A stretch of DNA of 47,637 nt from Intrasporangium_A sp039812505. GTDB lineage: Bacteria; Actinomycetota; Actinomycetes; Actinomycetales; Dermatophilaceae. The notes beneath the pieces were generated by a model. It was not told the origin of the DNA. It saw only the letters and a list, made by a program, of their open reading frames with translations, and did no database searches. Position 1 is the stretch's first letter. Every line of letters begins with the position of its first letter. Where the stretch lies: the NCBI RefSeq assembly GCF_039812505.1, contig NZ_JBDIAQ010000012.1, positions 1 through 47,637 on the forward strand, given 5' to 3'. The translations under genes were made by a program, and so were the position numbers. This document shows, one piece after another, positions 16,478-26,922 of this stretch.

Positions 16478-18118
16478 TCAGTCCTTGATCGGGCAGGTGA
16501 TCGCGGTGCGGTAGATCTGCATGTCGCCACCGGCCGAGTGCGGGGTCACGCACTCGTTGTGCGCGATGTACATCACCTGGTAGTAGAGCGGCTGGATGAC
16601 CTGGTCCTTGAGGATCGAGTCCTCGGCGGCCTGCCAGTGCTTGTCGGCCTCCGCCGTGGTCGTGGCGGCCCAGGCCTTGGCGACCTCGGCGGACGCCGTC
16701 GGGTTCTGGTACTTCAGCCGGTAGTTGGCGTCGACCATGATCGAGGCGATCCATTCCGAGGCGGACGGGAACGACGAGCCCCAGAGCGTGATCGCGGGTC
16801 CCTCGAGGCGGTACTCGTTGATCGAGTCACCGAGCTCGGCGGCAGGGGTGGGCCGTGGCTCCACGTCGAGGCCGATCTTCTTGGCCTCGTTGGAGATCGC
16901 CAGCGCGGTAGCGGCGTCGGTCGTGTTGCCGGCGGAGTACAGCACGGGGATGCTGCCGGTGAACCCGGCCTGCTTGATCTTCGCCTTGGCACCTTCGGGG
17001 TCGAACTTGCAGGTGGCCCCGCAGGCGTCCGCGCGGTACGCGCTGACGGAGTCCGGCATGAGCGAGCCGGCGGCCTTGCTCGAGCCGAGGAACAGGTTCT
17101 TGGAGATCGCCTCCCGGTTGGTCACCATCGAGAAGGCCTCGCGGACCTCCTTCGGGAACTTCTTGTCGAGGTAGGTCGGCCAGAGGATGTAGGTCTCGAG
17201 CGTGTTGCTCTTGATCGCGGTCAGGCCCTTGTCGCCGAGCGCGTTCTTGGCCTGGGCGGCCAGGCCCGGGGGCAGGCTGCGCAGCACGTCGGTGTTGCCG
17301 GCGACGACGTCCTGGTAGGCGGTGTTGGTGTCGGTGAACACCTTGAAGACCAGGGTCTTGGCGGCACCCTCCGGGACCCAGCCCTTGTACTTCGGGTCCA
17401 GGGTGAGGACGGCCTCGACCTTCGGGTCGAGCTTGCTCAGCAGATAGGGGCCGTTGCCGACGGGCTTGCGGTCGTAGGCGGTCGGGTCCTTGAAGGCGCT
17501 CGCGGGCATTGGGCAGAACGGCAGGGTCGCCAGCAGGTAGGGCACGTCGTTGTACGGCTTGTTCATCGTCAGCGTGAACGTGTTGTCGTCGACCACCTTC
17601 AGGCCGGAAAGCCTGTCGGTCGACGGCTTGGCCTTGGGGTCGGCGGGGTTGAGGGCGTCATACCCCTGGATGTCGATGTACGCGTAGTTGCTGGGCATCG
17701 CGTTCTTGCCCAGCGCGATGAAGTTGAAGGTGTCGACCCAGGTCCTGGCGGTGATGGGGGTCCCGTCGGAGAAGGTCCGCCCCTCGGCGAGCTTGATCGT
17801 CCACGTCTTCTGGTCGGTGCTCTTCACCGACGAGGCCGCGCGCATGAACACCTTGCCCGCCTCGTCGATGCCGGTCAGCGGCTCGCAGAGCGCCATCGCG
17901 ACCTGGCTGCCGGGGTTCTGCGCCCCGGTGATCCGCTCGATCGAACGGCTCGGCGAGCTGGCCGTGCTGATGACGGAGGTCACCGTGCTGGAGTGGGTGC
18001 GGCCGTCGCCGCCCCCACCGCCGTCGGCACCCTGGGGCGTGTTCTGCCCGTTGAGCGAACAGGCGGGCAGCGCAAGGACCGCGGCTGCCGCGGCGATGAG
18101 GACTCGGGTCTTGGTCAC
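16478..18118 (-). CDS. Solute-binding lipoprotein of an Opp/Dpp-type ABC importer
   Basis: A 546-residue SBP family 5 protein. It has a lipoprotein signal with lipobox LPAC (Cys about residue 19). The typical cluster 5 sequence follows: WTIKLAEGRTFSDGTPITARTW, then PLYYQVMYIAHN near the C-terminus. It is the last gene of the operon and starts with GTG at 18118, 62 bases after the second ATPase gene. Family 5 proteins bind peptides, but also oligosaccharides, opines and metal chelates; the company of a ROK regulator and a Gfo/Idh/MocA dehydrogenase favours a sugar-like ligand here. Confidence 0.9.
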   Translation of the reverse strand: MTKTRVLIAAAAAVLALPACSLNGQNTPQGADGGGGGDGRTHSSTVTSVISTASSPSRSIERITGAQNPGSQVAMALCEPLTGIDEAGKVFMRAASSVKSTDQKTWTIKLAEGRTFSDGTPITARTWVDTFNFIALGKNAMPSNYAYIDIQGYDALNPADPKAKPSTDRLSGLKVVDDNTFTLTMNKPYNDVPYLLATLPFCPMPASAFKDPTAYDRKPVGNGPYLLSKLDPKVEAVLTLDPKYKGWVPEGAAKTLVFKVFTDTNTAYQDVVAGNTDVLRSLPPGLAAQAKNALGDKGLTAIKSNTLETYILWPTYLDKKFPKEVREAFSMVTNREAISKNLFLGSSKAAGSLMPDSVSAYRADACGATCKFDPEGAKAKIKQAGFTGSIPVLYSAGNTTDAATALAISNEAKKIGLDVEPRPTPAAELGDSINEYRLEGPAITLWGSSFPSASEWIASIMVDANYRLKYQNPTASAEVAKAWAATTTAEADKHWQAAEDSILKDQVIQPLYYQVMYIAHNECVTPHSAGGDMQIYRTAITCPIKD

Positions 18119-18180
18119 GTCGGGATCTTTCTCTCGAGGAGGGGGGTTGGGGGTCGATCAGGGTATGGCGGGAGTGGTGG

Positions 18181-19171
<991 letters not shown>

Positions 19172-19197
<26 letters not shown>

Positions 19198-20176
19198 GGT
19201 GCGCCACCTCCTCCCAGTGGTGGCAGGCCACCTCTCGTCCGGGCAGGCCGGCGACCACCGCCGGCCGGGTCTGCCGGCACAGGTCCGTTGCGAAGCTGCA
19301 CCGCGGGTGGAAGCTGCATCCGGTCGGCCGGTTGCTCAGCAGGGGCGGCAGGCCGGGGATGGTGGGCAGGTCCTTGGCGCGGTGCTCGGGGCCGGGCACC
19401 GAGCTGAGCAGGCCGAGGGTGTACGGGTGCGAGGGCCGCTGCATGAGCTCGGCCATCGGCGCGCGCTCGACCGCCGAGCCGGCATACATGACCAGGGCCT
19501 CGTCGGCGACCTGGCTGGCGACTCCGAGGTCGTGCGTGATGAGCATGAGGGCCATGCCGCGCTCCGAGCGCAGCTCCTGCAGCAGGTCGAGGATCTGGGC
19601 CTGGACGGTCACGTCGAGCGCGGTCGTCGGCTCGTCGGCGATCAGCAGCTGCGGGTCGAGCGCGAGCGCCATGGCGATCATCACCCGTTGGCGCATCCCT
19701 CCGGAGAACTGGAACGGGTAGTCCGCGGCCCGGTTCCTGGCGTCGGGGATCCGCACGGCACGCATCATCTCGACGGCCTTGGCCTGTGCGTCGCGTCGGT
19801 TGTCACCGCGGTGGATGCGGTACATCTCGGCGATCTGGGCGCCGACCGGCACCACCGGGTTGAGCGAGGTGAGCGCGTCCTGGAACACCATGGCGATCTT
19901 CGCGCCGCGCACCGCCCGCAGCCGCTTCGGCGTGAGGGCCAGCAGGTCCTCGCCCTCGAGCAGCACCTGGCCGGCGGTGACCTTGGCGGCCGGCTGCGGC
20001 AGGATCCCCATGATCGCCTTGGCGGTGACGCTCTTGCCGGAGCCGGACTCCCCGAGCACGGCCAGCGCCTGGCCGTGCCCGATCGTGAAGGACAGGTCGT
20101 CGATCGCGGTGAGCGGGCCTTCGGCAGAACGGAACTGCACGCTCAGCCCGCGCACTTCCAGCAGGTTCGATGACAT
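19172..20176 (-). CDS. Opp/Dpp-type ABC transporter ATPase, OppD-like
   Basis: A 334-residue ATPase: Walker A GESGSGKSV, signature QFSGGMRQR, Walker B LLIADEPTTALD, and a C-terminal cysteine-bearing extension (GCSFHPRCSFATDLC). It overlaps the upstream permease gene by one base (TGATG) and the downstream ATPase gene by 26. It pairs with the OppF-like subunit. Confidence 0.93.
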
Positions 20177-21090
20177 CAGGCGCTCCTCGGGTCCAGGGCG
20201 TCACGAAGGTTCTCGCCGAGCACGACGAAGGCGAGGGTGGTCAGCGCGAGCATCAGCGCCGGGAACAGCATCAGCAGCGGCGCGATCTGCCAGTTGCCGT
20301 CGGAGCTGGCCGCGGCGATCTGCAGGCCCCACGAGAAGGCGGGCAGCTTGATGCCGACGCCGAGGATCGAGAAGCCCGCCTCCGCCGTCATCCCCGCACC
20401 GACGCTCAGCGTCGACATCACGATCAGCGGGGTGATCGCGTTGGGCAGGACGTGGCGTCGCAGGTTCTGGAGCCGACCCACCCCGAGGATGCGCGCGGCC
20501 TGGACGTACTCGAGCTGCTTGACCTGCAGCACGGTGCTGCGCAGGTAGCGCATGGTGCCCGCCCAGGTGAACAGCACGAGCACGAAGACGATGGTGCCGA
20601 CCCCGCGCGACTTGAACTGGTAGAGGATGACCAGGCTGGCGATGGTGACCGGCACGCCGAGCACGATGTCGGCGGCCCGCGAGATCACCGTGTCGGTGAT
20701 GCCGCCGTAGTACCCCGCCAGCGATCCCGCCACGAGGGCGATCACGAAGGTGAGCCCGGCCACCAGGACGCCCACGAGCATCGAGGTGCGCGCGCCGTAG
20801 ACGATGTTGCTGTAGTAGTCGCAGCCCTGCATGTCGAACCCGAAGGGGTGTCCCGGGCCGGGCCCGAGCCGTGACATCGACAGGTCGCAGTCGCGCGGGT
20901 CGATGCTGGTGAACAGCGTCGGCGCGATGGCCATGACGGACACCACGGCGATGATCAGCAGCGCCATGGCCAGGAACGGACGTCGCCAGCTCGACAGGAG
21001 CAGCGCCTCGACGCGGCCCCGGCGGCGCTGCGTGCCGGCCGGGCCGGTGCCCACCTCGACGGCGGTGCCGGACTCGGTGTTCTCAAGCAT
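20176..21090 (-). CDS. Opp/Dpp-type ABC transporter permease, OppC-like
   Basis: A 304-residue inner-membrane protein with the OppC pattern: a cytoplasmic N-terminal tail of about 35 residues, one helix, a periplasmic segment (DPRDCDLSMSRLGPGPGHPFGFDMQGCDYYSNIVYGARTS in outline), then five helices with the ATPase-contact EAA-like loop near EYVQAARILGVGR. It overlaps the OppB-like gene by 8 bases. Confidence 0.92.
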   Translation of the reverse strand: MLENTESGTAVEVGTGPAGTQRRRGRVEALLLSSWRRPFLAMALLIIAVVSVMAIAPTLFTSIDPRDCDLSMSRLGPGPGHPFGFDMQGCDYYSNIVYGARTSMLVGVLVAGLTFVIALVAGSLAGYYGGITDTVISRAADIVLGVPVTIASLVILYQFKSRGVGTIVFVLVLFTWAGTMRYLRSTVLQVKQLEYVQAARILGVGRLQNLRRHVLPNAITPLIVMSTLSVGAGMTAEAGFSILGVGIKLPAFSWGLQIAAASSDGNWQIAPLLMLFPALMLALTTLAFVVLGENLRDALDPRSA

Positions 21091-22009
21091 GGCGCACCCT
21101 CGGGTCGATGAGCGGGTAGAGCAGGTCGACGATCAGCGAGCTGAGCAGGAAGAACAGCAGGAGGAAGACGGAGACGCCGACCACCACGGGCCCCTGCTGC
21201 AGCGTGATCGCGTCGGACAGCGTGCCGCCCAGACCGGGCAGGTTGAAGATCGTCTCGATCAGCACGGACCCACCGAGCAGGCTGGCCAGGCTGAGGCCGA
21301 GATAGGTCACCACGGGCAGGAAGGCGTTGCGCAGCGCGTGCCGCCACACCACCCGCCCCGGGGAGGCGCCCTTGGCCTGCGCGGTCACGATGAAGTCGGC
21401 GCGCATCACGTCGACCAGGCTGGTCCGGGTCAGCCGCGCCAGGGGCGAGGCAGTCTCGAGGGCCAGCACCAGGGCGGGCATGACGAACGCGATCGGGAAG
21501 CCTTGCCGGACGCCGGAGATGGGTAGCCAGTGCAGCTTGATCCCGAAGACGTACTGGGCGAGGTAGGCCATGATGAAGCCCGGGACGGCCAGGAAGAAGA
21601 TGGTGAAGAAGAGGTTGAACTTGTCGGGGGCGCGGCCCTCCCGAAGGCCGGCCCAGACCCCGATCAGCACCCCGATCACCAGCTTGAGGCAGAAGGCGGA
21701 CAGCGCCAGCGCCATGGTGTACGGGAAGGCCGACGCGATCAGGTCGGTCACCGAGTTGTTGTTGAAGTCGTAGCCGAAGTCGCCGTGCAGCACGTTGCCG
21801 AGCCACTTGAAGTACTGGACCAGGAACGGGTCGTCGAGGTTGTACTGCTCGCGGATGGCCCGGATGCTCGACTCGGACAGTCGCTTGTCGCCGGCCAGGG
21901 CCAGCACCGGGTCGCCCGGCACCAGGAAGACCAGCAGGAAGACCAGGAACGTGGACCCGACCAGGGTCGGGACCATCAGCAGGATCCGCCGCGTGGCATA
22001 CCTAAGCAC
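21083..22009 (-). CDS. Opp/Dpp-type ABC transporter permease, OppB-like
   Basis: A 308-residue permease with about six helices. It starts LRYATRRILLMVPTLVGSTF, the usual OppB opening, and has the coupling loop MRADFIVTAQAKGASPGRV. The GTG start at 22009 lies inside the end of the dehydrogenase gene (8-base overlap). Confidence 0.93.
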   Translation of the reverse strand: MLRYATRRILLMVPTLVGSTFLVFLLVFLVPGDPVLALAGDKRLSESSIRAIREQYNLDDPFLVQYFKWLGNVLHGDFGYDFNNNSVTDLIASAFPYTMALALSAFCLKLVIGVLIGVWAGLREGRAPDKFNLFFTIFFLAVPGFIMAYLAQYVFGIKLHWLPISGVRQGFPIAFVMPALVLALETASPLARLTRTSLVDVMRADFIVTAQAKGASPGRVVWRHALRNAFLPVVTYLGLSLASLLGGSVLIETIFNLPGLGGTLSDAITLQQGPVVVGVSVFLLLFFLLSSLIVDLLYPLIDPRVRHA

Positions 22010-23207
22010 TTGCGCTCACCCGCCTCTGGTGGCCGCGGTAGTAGCCGGCCAGCTCGTCGCGCACCTGCGGCACCCGTTGCGGCGCCGACCCGGACCGCAG
22101 CGAGCAGGTCGCGGCCACCCCGGCGGCCACGGCGTCGCGCGCGCCCAGCGGTGAGGTGTCGGTGGGGATGCCGTCCCGGGCGAACCGGACGAACTCTGCG
22201 ACCGTGAGCACGTCGGCGTCGTCGTGTCCTCGCGAGTCGCCGACGATGGGGTACTGGACGTGGCCCCGTTCGAGGTAGCCGGTGCGCGCGTTCCACACCC
22301 GGACCTCGCCGCCCTCGCCGTCCCCGAAGTTCTCCAGCCGGCCCTGCGTGCCGATCACCGTGTAGTTGCGCCAGTAGTCGGGCGTGAAGTGGCACTGCTG
22401 GTAGCTGGCGAGCACCCCGTTGTCCAGGCGCATCGTCATCATCGAGATGTCCTCTACGTCGACGACCGGGTTGAGGTCGGTCTGGGACAGCGGCGGCCAG
22501 TTGTCCGTCGAGTACCAGTCCCACATGGTGCGGTCGGTGTTGTCGCGCCGGGACCGGACCCGTCCGTAGACCATGAGGTCGCCCATCGCGACCACCTCAC
22601 GGGTCGACGAGCCGGCCAGCCAGTGGATCACGTCGATGTCGTGGGCGCCCTTCTGCAGCAGCAGGCCGGTCGCGTGGCTCCGGTCGGCGTGCCAGTCCTT
22701 GAAGTAGAAGTCGCCTCCGGAACCGACGAAGTGGCGGCACCAGATCGCCTGGACCTCGCCGATCTCACCGCGGTCGATGATCTGCTTCATCAGCCGCACC
22801 ACGTGCATGTGGCGCATGTTGTGCCCGACGTAGAGCCTGGCACCGGACCGGTGCGCCGTCTCGAGCAGGTCGTCGGCGTCGTCGGTGGTGATCGCCAGCG
22901 GCTTCTCGACGTACACGGCGATCCCGGCCTCGAGCAACCGGGTGGCGACCTCGTGGTGGGTGTCGTCCGGGCTGGCCACGATGGCCGCGTCGAGGTCGGG
23001 GTGGTGAGCCAGCAGCTGCGGCACGTCGTCGTAGCGGGGCAGGCCGGGGCCGAGCAGCCGGTCGGCCCGGTGGCCGGCCGCGGGGTCGGGATCGACGGTC
23101 GCGACCAGGGTCGCCCCCGCCGCGTCGACATGCCGGGCCAGCCCGGCTCGGGCCCCGACCCCCACCAGCGCGACGGTGAAGGCAGGAGGGTCGGTCATGG
23201 TCGTCAC
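22002..23207 (-). CDS. Gfo/Idh/MocA-family oxidoreductase
   Basis: A 401-residue NAD(P)-dependent dehydrogenase. The N-terminal Rossmann domain starts FTVALVGVGARAG and has the family EKP motif (VYVEKPLAI), whose Lys helps catalysis. The C-terminal alpha/beta domain follows from about residue 130 (GHNMRHMHV, GAHDIDVIHWL with the probable catalytic His). Such enzymes oxidise or reduce sugars, inositols and sugar acids. It starts with GTG (23207), overlapping the ROK gene stop by 4 bases. Placed between regulator and transporter, it probably acts on the imported ligand. Confidence 0.9.
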   Translation of the reverse strand: MTTMTDPPAFTVALVGVGARAGLARHVDAAGATLVATVDPDPAAGHRADRLLGPGLPRYDDVPQLLAHHPDLDAAIVASPDDTHHEVATRLLEAGIAVYVEKPLAITTDDADDLLETAHRSGARLYVGHNMRHMHVVRLMKQIIDRGEIGEVQAIWCRHFVGSGGDFYFKDWHADRSHATGLLLQKGAHDIDVIHWLAGSSTREVVAMGDLMVYGRVRSRRDNTDRTMWDWYSTDNWPPLSQTDLNPVVDVEDISMMTMRLDNGVLASYQQCHFTPDYWRNYTVIGTQGRLENFGDGEGGEVRVWNARTGYLERGHVQYPIVGDSRGHDDADVLTVAEFVRFARDGIPTDTSPLGARDAVAAGVAATCSLRSGSAPQRVPQVRDELAGYYRGHQRRVSASA

Positions 23208-24391
23208 GTGGTGCTCCTGGAGGGTGTGGAGGTGGTCGACGCATGAGTGCCGAGGCGAAGTCTAGGCGCCGGCACCCCTGATGTGACATAGATCTCAGTT
23301 GAGAACCGGGTAAAGGCTTGGTAAAGGGCGCCGAGCGCGACGGCGTCGAGCCCGAGCCGCCCGCCGGTGATCTCGGCGTCCAGGACGAACCCGCTGGCGA
23401 AACCGGCCACGGCCCGCGCGAGCCGGGGGGCGACCAGGTCCGCGTGGCGGCCCAGCTCGCCGCCGAGCACGACGACGTCCGGGTCCACGACCAAAACGAG
23501 GGCGGCGATGCCCGGGGTCATCGCCTCGACCAGGCCCGCGAGCGCCGTGTTCCCGGCTGCGTGACCCGGGTCGCGGCGCAGCCGGTCCAGGTCGGAGCTG
23601 ATGGCGGCGGTCGCCTCGACCAGGCTGCCAGCGGGCATCGGCAGGTCGCTGAAGGAGTTGAGCAGCCCGACCTCACCGGCCTGCCGGCGTCGCCCACGCA
23701 GCAGCTGCCCGTTGACGACGATCCGCGCCGAGACATGGTGCCAGGTGATCGCGTACACGCCGCAACGGGCGCCGGCCAGCGACCCGGTCCGGGACTCGGC
23801 CGTGGCGGCCAGGGCCAGGTCGTTGTCGACGACCACCGGGACGTCCAGCAGTGCTGTGAGCCGCTCGGCGAGGTTGACGTCGCGCCAGGCGCGAACCGTC
23901 GGGGAGGCGGTCAGCACTCCGCGCTCGTCGACCAGACCGCCGACACCCAGGCCGAGGGCCCGCACGTCGGCCATGGTGTGGCCGCTTGCCGCCAGGGCCT
24001 GTCGGACGTGCCCGACGACCGGCGCCAGCTCCGGCTCGGCATCGCTCGGGGAGGCCCATCCGGGACCGGTGGTGGTCAGCACCCGGCCGGCCAGGTCCGA
24101 GACGAGCACGCGGCCCTCGCCCCGGGACAGGTCCAGCCCGACGACGACGCCCTGGTCCGGACGGAACGAGTAGGCCCGGGCGGGCCGACCGCCCTGCTCG
24201 CCGGCCGGCACCCGATGCGTGTCCAGCCGCACCAGCCCGGTGGGCTTGAGCTGGGCCAGGGCGGCCTCCACGGTCGGTCGCGACAGCCCGGTGTCCCCGG
24301 CGAGGTCGGTGACCGTGGCCCGGCCGCGGTCTCGCACCGCGGCCAGCGCGACCGCCCGGCTCGGGCTGGTCTGCGGGTGGGCCTGGCTCAT
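23204..24391 (-). CDS. ROK-family transcriptional regulator of the Opp-type operon
   Basis: A 395-residue regulator. The N-terminal winged helix (residues about 12-60, ATVTDLAGDTGLSRPTVEAAL) is followed by a ROK sugar-binding domain (GLDLSRGEGRVLVSDLAG, VVDNDLALAATAE, VVLGGELG). The cysteine zinc motif common in ROK proteins is absent. As first gene of the operon it probably represses its own transcription by binding the inverted repeat at 24430-24451 and releases it on binding a sugar or sugar derivative. Confidence 0.9.
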   Translation of the reverse strand: MSQAHPQTSPSRAVALAAVRDRGRATVTDLAGDTGLSRPTVEAALAQLKPTGLVRLDTHRVPAGEQGGRPARAYSFRPDQGVVVGLDLSRGEGRVLVSDLAGRVLTTTGPGWASPSDAEPELAPVVGHVRQALAASGHTMADVRALGLGVGGLVDERGVLTASPTVRAWRDVNLAERLTALLDVPVVVDNDLALAATAESRTGSLAGARCGVYAITWHHVSARIVVNGQLLRGRRRQAGEVGLLNSFSDLPMPAGSLVEATAAISSDLDRLRRDPGHAAGNTALAGLVEAMTPGIAALVLVVDPDVVVLGGELGRHADLVAPRLARAVAGFASGFVLDAEITGGRLGLDAVALGALYQAFTRFSTEIYVTSGVPAPRLRLGTHASTTSTPSRSTT

Positions 24392-24429
24392 CGCGTTGCC
24401 TCTCGCGTCGTCCGGCGGCGGTGCCGGTG

Positions 24430-24451
24430 GTTCCGAAGGGGGTTTCGGAAC
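24430..24451 (-). promoter_or_regulatory. Inverted-repeat operator before the ROK gene
   Basis: GTTCCGAA (24430-24437) and TTCGGAAC (24444-24451) form a perfect 8-bp inverted repeat with a 6-base spacer, 38 bases upstream of the ROK start codon. It lies immediately downstream of a possible -10 (24461-24466) and so would block transcription when bound. Confidence 0.6.
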
Positions 24452-24460
24452 TGATTGCGT

Positions 24461-24491
24461 AACCTATGCGACGCCACGCCTGACGGGTCAA
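24461..24491 (-). promoter_or_regulatory. Candidate promoter of the ROK-Gfo-Opp operon
   Basis: Read on the minus strand, a -35-like TTGACC (24491-24486) and a -10-like TAGGTT (24466-24461) are separated by 19 bases. The spacing is long, so this is tentative. Confidence 0.35.
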
Positions 24492-24569
24492 GGAGTGTCC
24501 ACATCCTGAGACTCCGGATGCTCGCCCGAAGGTGCCCGTGGGGCCCCCGGGGGCGGACCCCGCCCGAGG

Positions 24570-25451
24570 TCACGGATGCGTCGAGTACCGGCCGTGGCAG
24601 AAGGACCGGAGCCGTCCGGCGAGCCCGGCGATCGTCGCCGCACCGTGGTGACGCGGGTCCCAGGCGGTGTAGAGGCTGATCGTCAGCTCGCCGCTCGGGG
24701 TCGTGATGCGCAGGGGGTGCAGCCCGAAACGGGGGTCGTCCGAGACGACCGCGACGCCCCGGCCGGCCGCGGCGATGGCCTGGGCCACCTCGGCGGAGGC
24801 CAGCTCGCGCGGCGTCCGCAGCTCCAGGCCGCCCAGCGCGACGGCCTGATCGAGCGCCTGCCGCGGGTGGAAGTCCGGGGTCAGGACCAGCAGGTCCTCC
24901 GCGACGAGCTCGCCCAGCGGCACCGTGGCCCGGCGCCCCCACCGGTGGCGCAGGGGCACGTAGGCCCAGACGGGCAGCTGGGCGAGCGGCTGGCCCGTCA
25001 GCCGACGTGGTGGCGGGGTGGTCCCGACGGCGAGGTCCGCCCCCCGGCCCACCGCCTCGTAGACCGCGGCCGGCAGCTCCTCGCGGACGTCCGGCATCGG
25101 GTCGTCCTCCCCCAGGGTCGCCAGGAACGGGGCGATCACGTCGGTGAGGGTCGTGCCGGGCGCCGCGATCGTGATGGTCTGCATGCGGCCGCTGCCGATC
25201 GCCCCGGCCGCGGCCCGCAGCGCGTCCGCGCGCGCGACCAGGTCGCGGGCCAGCGGCAGGAGCTCGAGACCGGCCGCGCCGAGGCGCAGCCGCCCGTGGC
25301 GCCGGACGAACAGCTCGAGGCCGAGGTCGCGCTCGAGCCCGCGCAGCTGGCGCGACAGCGACGGCTGGGCCACCCGGACGGCCGCAGCGGCGGCCGTCAC
25401 GGACCCCTCGTCCGCGACGGCCAGGAGGTAGCGCAGGGTACGCAGCTCCAC
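24570..25451 (-). CDS. LysR-family transcriptional regulator
   Basis: A 293-residue LTTR. The HTH covers residues 1-60 (ELRTLRYLLAVADEGSVTAAAAAVRVAQPSLSRQL), followed by the effector-binding domain. The GTG at 25451 was chosen because GGGAGG lies six bases upstream and because LTTRs start with E-L-R-x-L-R; an ATG at 25469 is the alternative. It diverges from the aminotransferase gene and probably regulates it. Confidence 0.9.
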   Translation of the reverse strand: MELRTLRYLLAVADEGSVTAAAAAVRVAQPSLSRQLRGLERDLGLELFVRRHGRLRLGAAGLELLPLARDLVARADALRAAAGAIGSGRMQTITIAAPGTTLTDVIAPFLATLGEDDPMPDVREELPAAVYEAVGRGADLAVGTTPPPRRLTGQPLAQLPVWAYVPLRHRWGRRATVPLGELVAEDLLVLTPDFHPRQALDQAVALGGLELRTPRELASAEVAQAIAAAGRGVAVVSDDPRFGLHPLRITTPSGELTISLYTAWDPRHHGAATIAGLAGRLRSFCHGRYSTHP

Positions 25452-25558
25452 GGCATACCTCCCAGGCATGGCTGAGGTCACAAGTGAGTATTGGACAGCA
25501 TGGCACGGCCGACGCACGCTGGGACCAACGAGTGCCCCCACGTCGCAAGGAGTCCGTC

Positions 25559-26902
25559 ATGAGCCAGCCGCTCGAGCAGCGTCGCATCCTCGCCACCGCC
25601 ATCCCCGGCCCCCGGTCGCAGGAGCTGTCGGCGCGCAAGGCGGCGGCCGTGTCCGCCGGGGTGAGCACCGGCCTGCCGGTCTATGTCGACCGGGTCCAGG
25701 ACGGCATCCTGCGCGATGTCGACGGCAACCAGCTGATCGACTTCGGCGCCGGCATCGCCGTCACGACCGTCGGCAACGGCAACCAGCGGGTCGTCGACGC
25801 GGTGAGCCGCCAGATCCGGGACTTCACGCACACCTGCTTCATGGTCACCCCGTACGAGGAGTACGTCGCAGTCGCGGAGCGGCTCAACGAGCTGACGCCG
25901 GGCAGCCACGAGAAGCGCTCGGCCCTGTTCAACTCCGGCGCCGAGGCGGTGGAGAACGCGGTGAAGATCGCCCGCCACGTCACCGGCCGCGACGCGGTGA
26001 TCGCCTTCGAGCACGGCTACCACGGCCGGACGAACCTGACGATGGCCCTGACCGCCAAGAACATGCCGTACAAGCACCGGTTCGGGCCGTTCGCCGGCGA
26101 GGTCTACCGCGCCCCGATGGCCTACCCCTACCGGTGGGCGACCGGCGCGGAGCACTGCCTCGAGGAGGCCTTCGAGGCGTTCACCACCATGGTGCACGCG
26201 CAGGTCGGCGAGGAGAACACGGCCGCGGTCATCATCGAGCCGATCCAGGGCGAGGGCGGCTTCATCGTGCCCCCGGACGGCTACCTGGCCCGGGTCGCGG
26301 ACTGGTGCCGCGAGCACGGGATCGTCTTCATCGCCGACGAGGTCCAGACCGGGTTCGCCCGCACCGGGGACTGGTTCGCCTGCAACCACGACGGCGTCGT
26401 GCCCGACCTGATAACCACTGCCAAGGGCATCGCGGGTGGTATGCCGCTCGCCGGGGTCACCGGGCGGGCGGAGCTGATGGACGCGGTGCACCCCGGCGGG
26501 CTCGGCGGCACCTACGGCGGCAACCCGGTCGCGTGCGCCGCCGCGCTGGCCTCGATCGAGACGATGGAGCGCGACGACCTGCGCACCCGCGCCAAGGCAA
26601 TCGAGGGCGTGATCGTGCCCCGGCTGCAGGCCCTGGCCGAGCGGCACGGCGTGATCGGCGACGTCCGGGGCCGCGGCGCGATGCTGGCGATCGAGCTCGT
26701 CTCGGACCCGGCGCGCAAGACGCCCGACCCCGCCCTGACCGCGGCGGTCAACGAGGCCTGCCACGCGCAGGGCCTGGTCACCCTGACCTGCGGCACGTTC
26801 GGCAACGTGTTCCGCTTCCTGCCGCCGCTGACGATCGGCGACGACCTGCTCGCCGAGGGCCTGGACATCCTCGACACGGCGTTCGCCACGGTGCTCGGGT
26901 GA
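25559..26902 (+). CDS. gabT: Class III aminotransferase, probably 4-aminobutyrate--2-oxoglutarate transaminase
   Basis: A 447-residue PLP enzyme, the usual GabT length. It has NSGAEAVENAVKIAR, the pyridine-contacting IADEVQTGFARTG, and the Schiff-base lysine Lys289 in TTAKGIAGGMPLAG. It best resembles GabT (EFGAGIAV-like DFGAGIAVTTVGN), but other omega-amino donors such as diaminobutyrate or beta-alanine cannot be excluded. AAGGAG sits seven bases before the ATG at 25559. Its LysR neighbour is divergent. It lies next to a catabolic island with an amine oxidase and cyclic-amide hydrolases and may process the final amino acid. Confidence 0.88.
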   Translation: MSQPLEQRRILATAIPGPRSQELSARKAAAVSAGVSTGLPVYVDRVQDGILRDVDGNQLIDFGAGIAVTTVGNGNQRVVDAVSRQIRDFTHTCFMVTPYEEYVAVAERLNELTPGSHEKRSALFNSGAEAVENAVKIARHVTGRDAVIAFEHGYHGRTNLTMALTAKNMPYKHRFGPFAGEVYRAPMAYPYRWATGAEHCLEEAFEAFTTMVHAQVGEENTAAVIIEPIQGEGGFIVPPDGYLARVADWCREHGIVFIADEVQTGFARTGDWFACNHDGVVPDLITTAKGIAGGMPLAGVTGRAELMDAVHPGGLGGTYGGNPVACAAALASIETMERDDLRTRAKAIEGVIVPRLQALAERHGVIGDVRGRGAMLAIELVSDPARKTPDPALTAAVNEACHAQGLVTLTCGTFGNVFRFLPPLTIGDDLLAEGLDILDTAFATVLG

Positions 26903-26922
26903 CCGCGCGATAGTCGGGCGCG

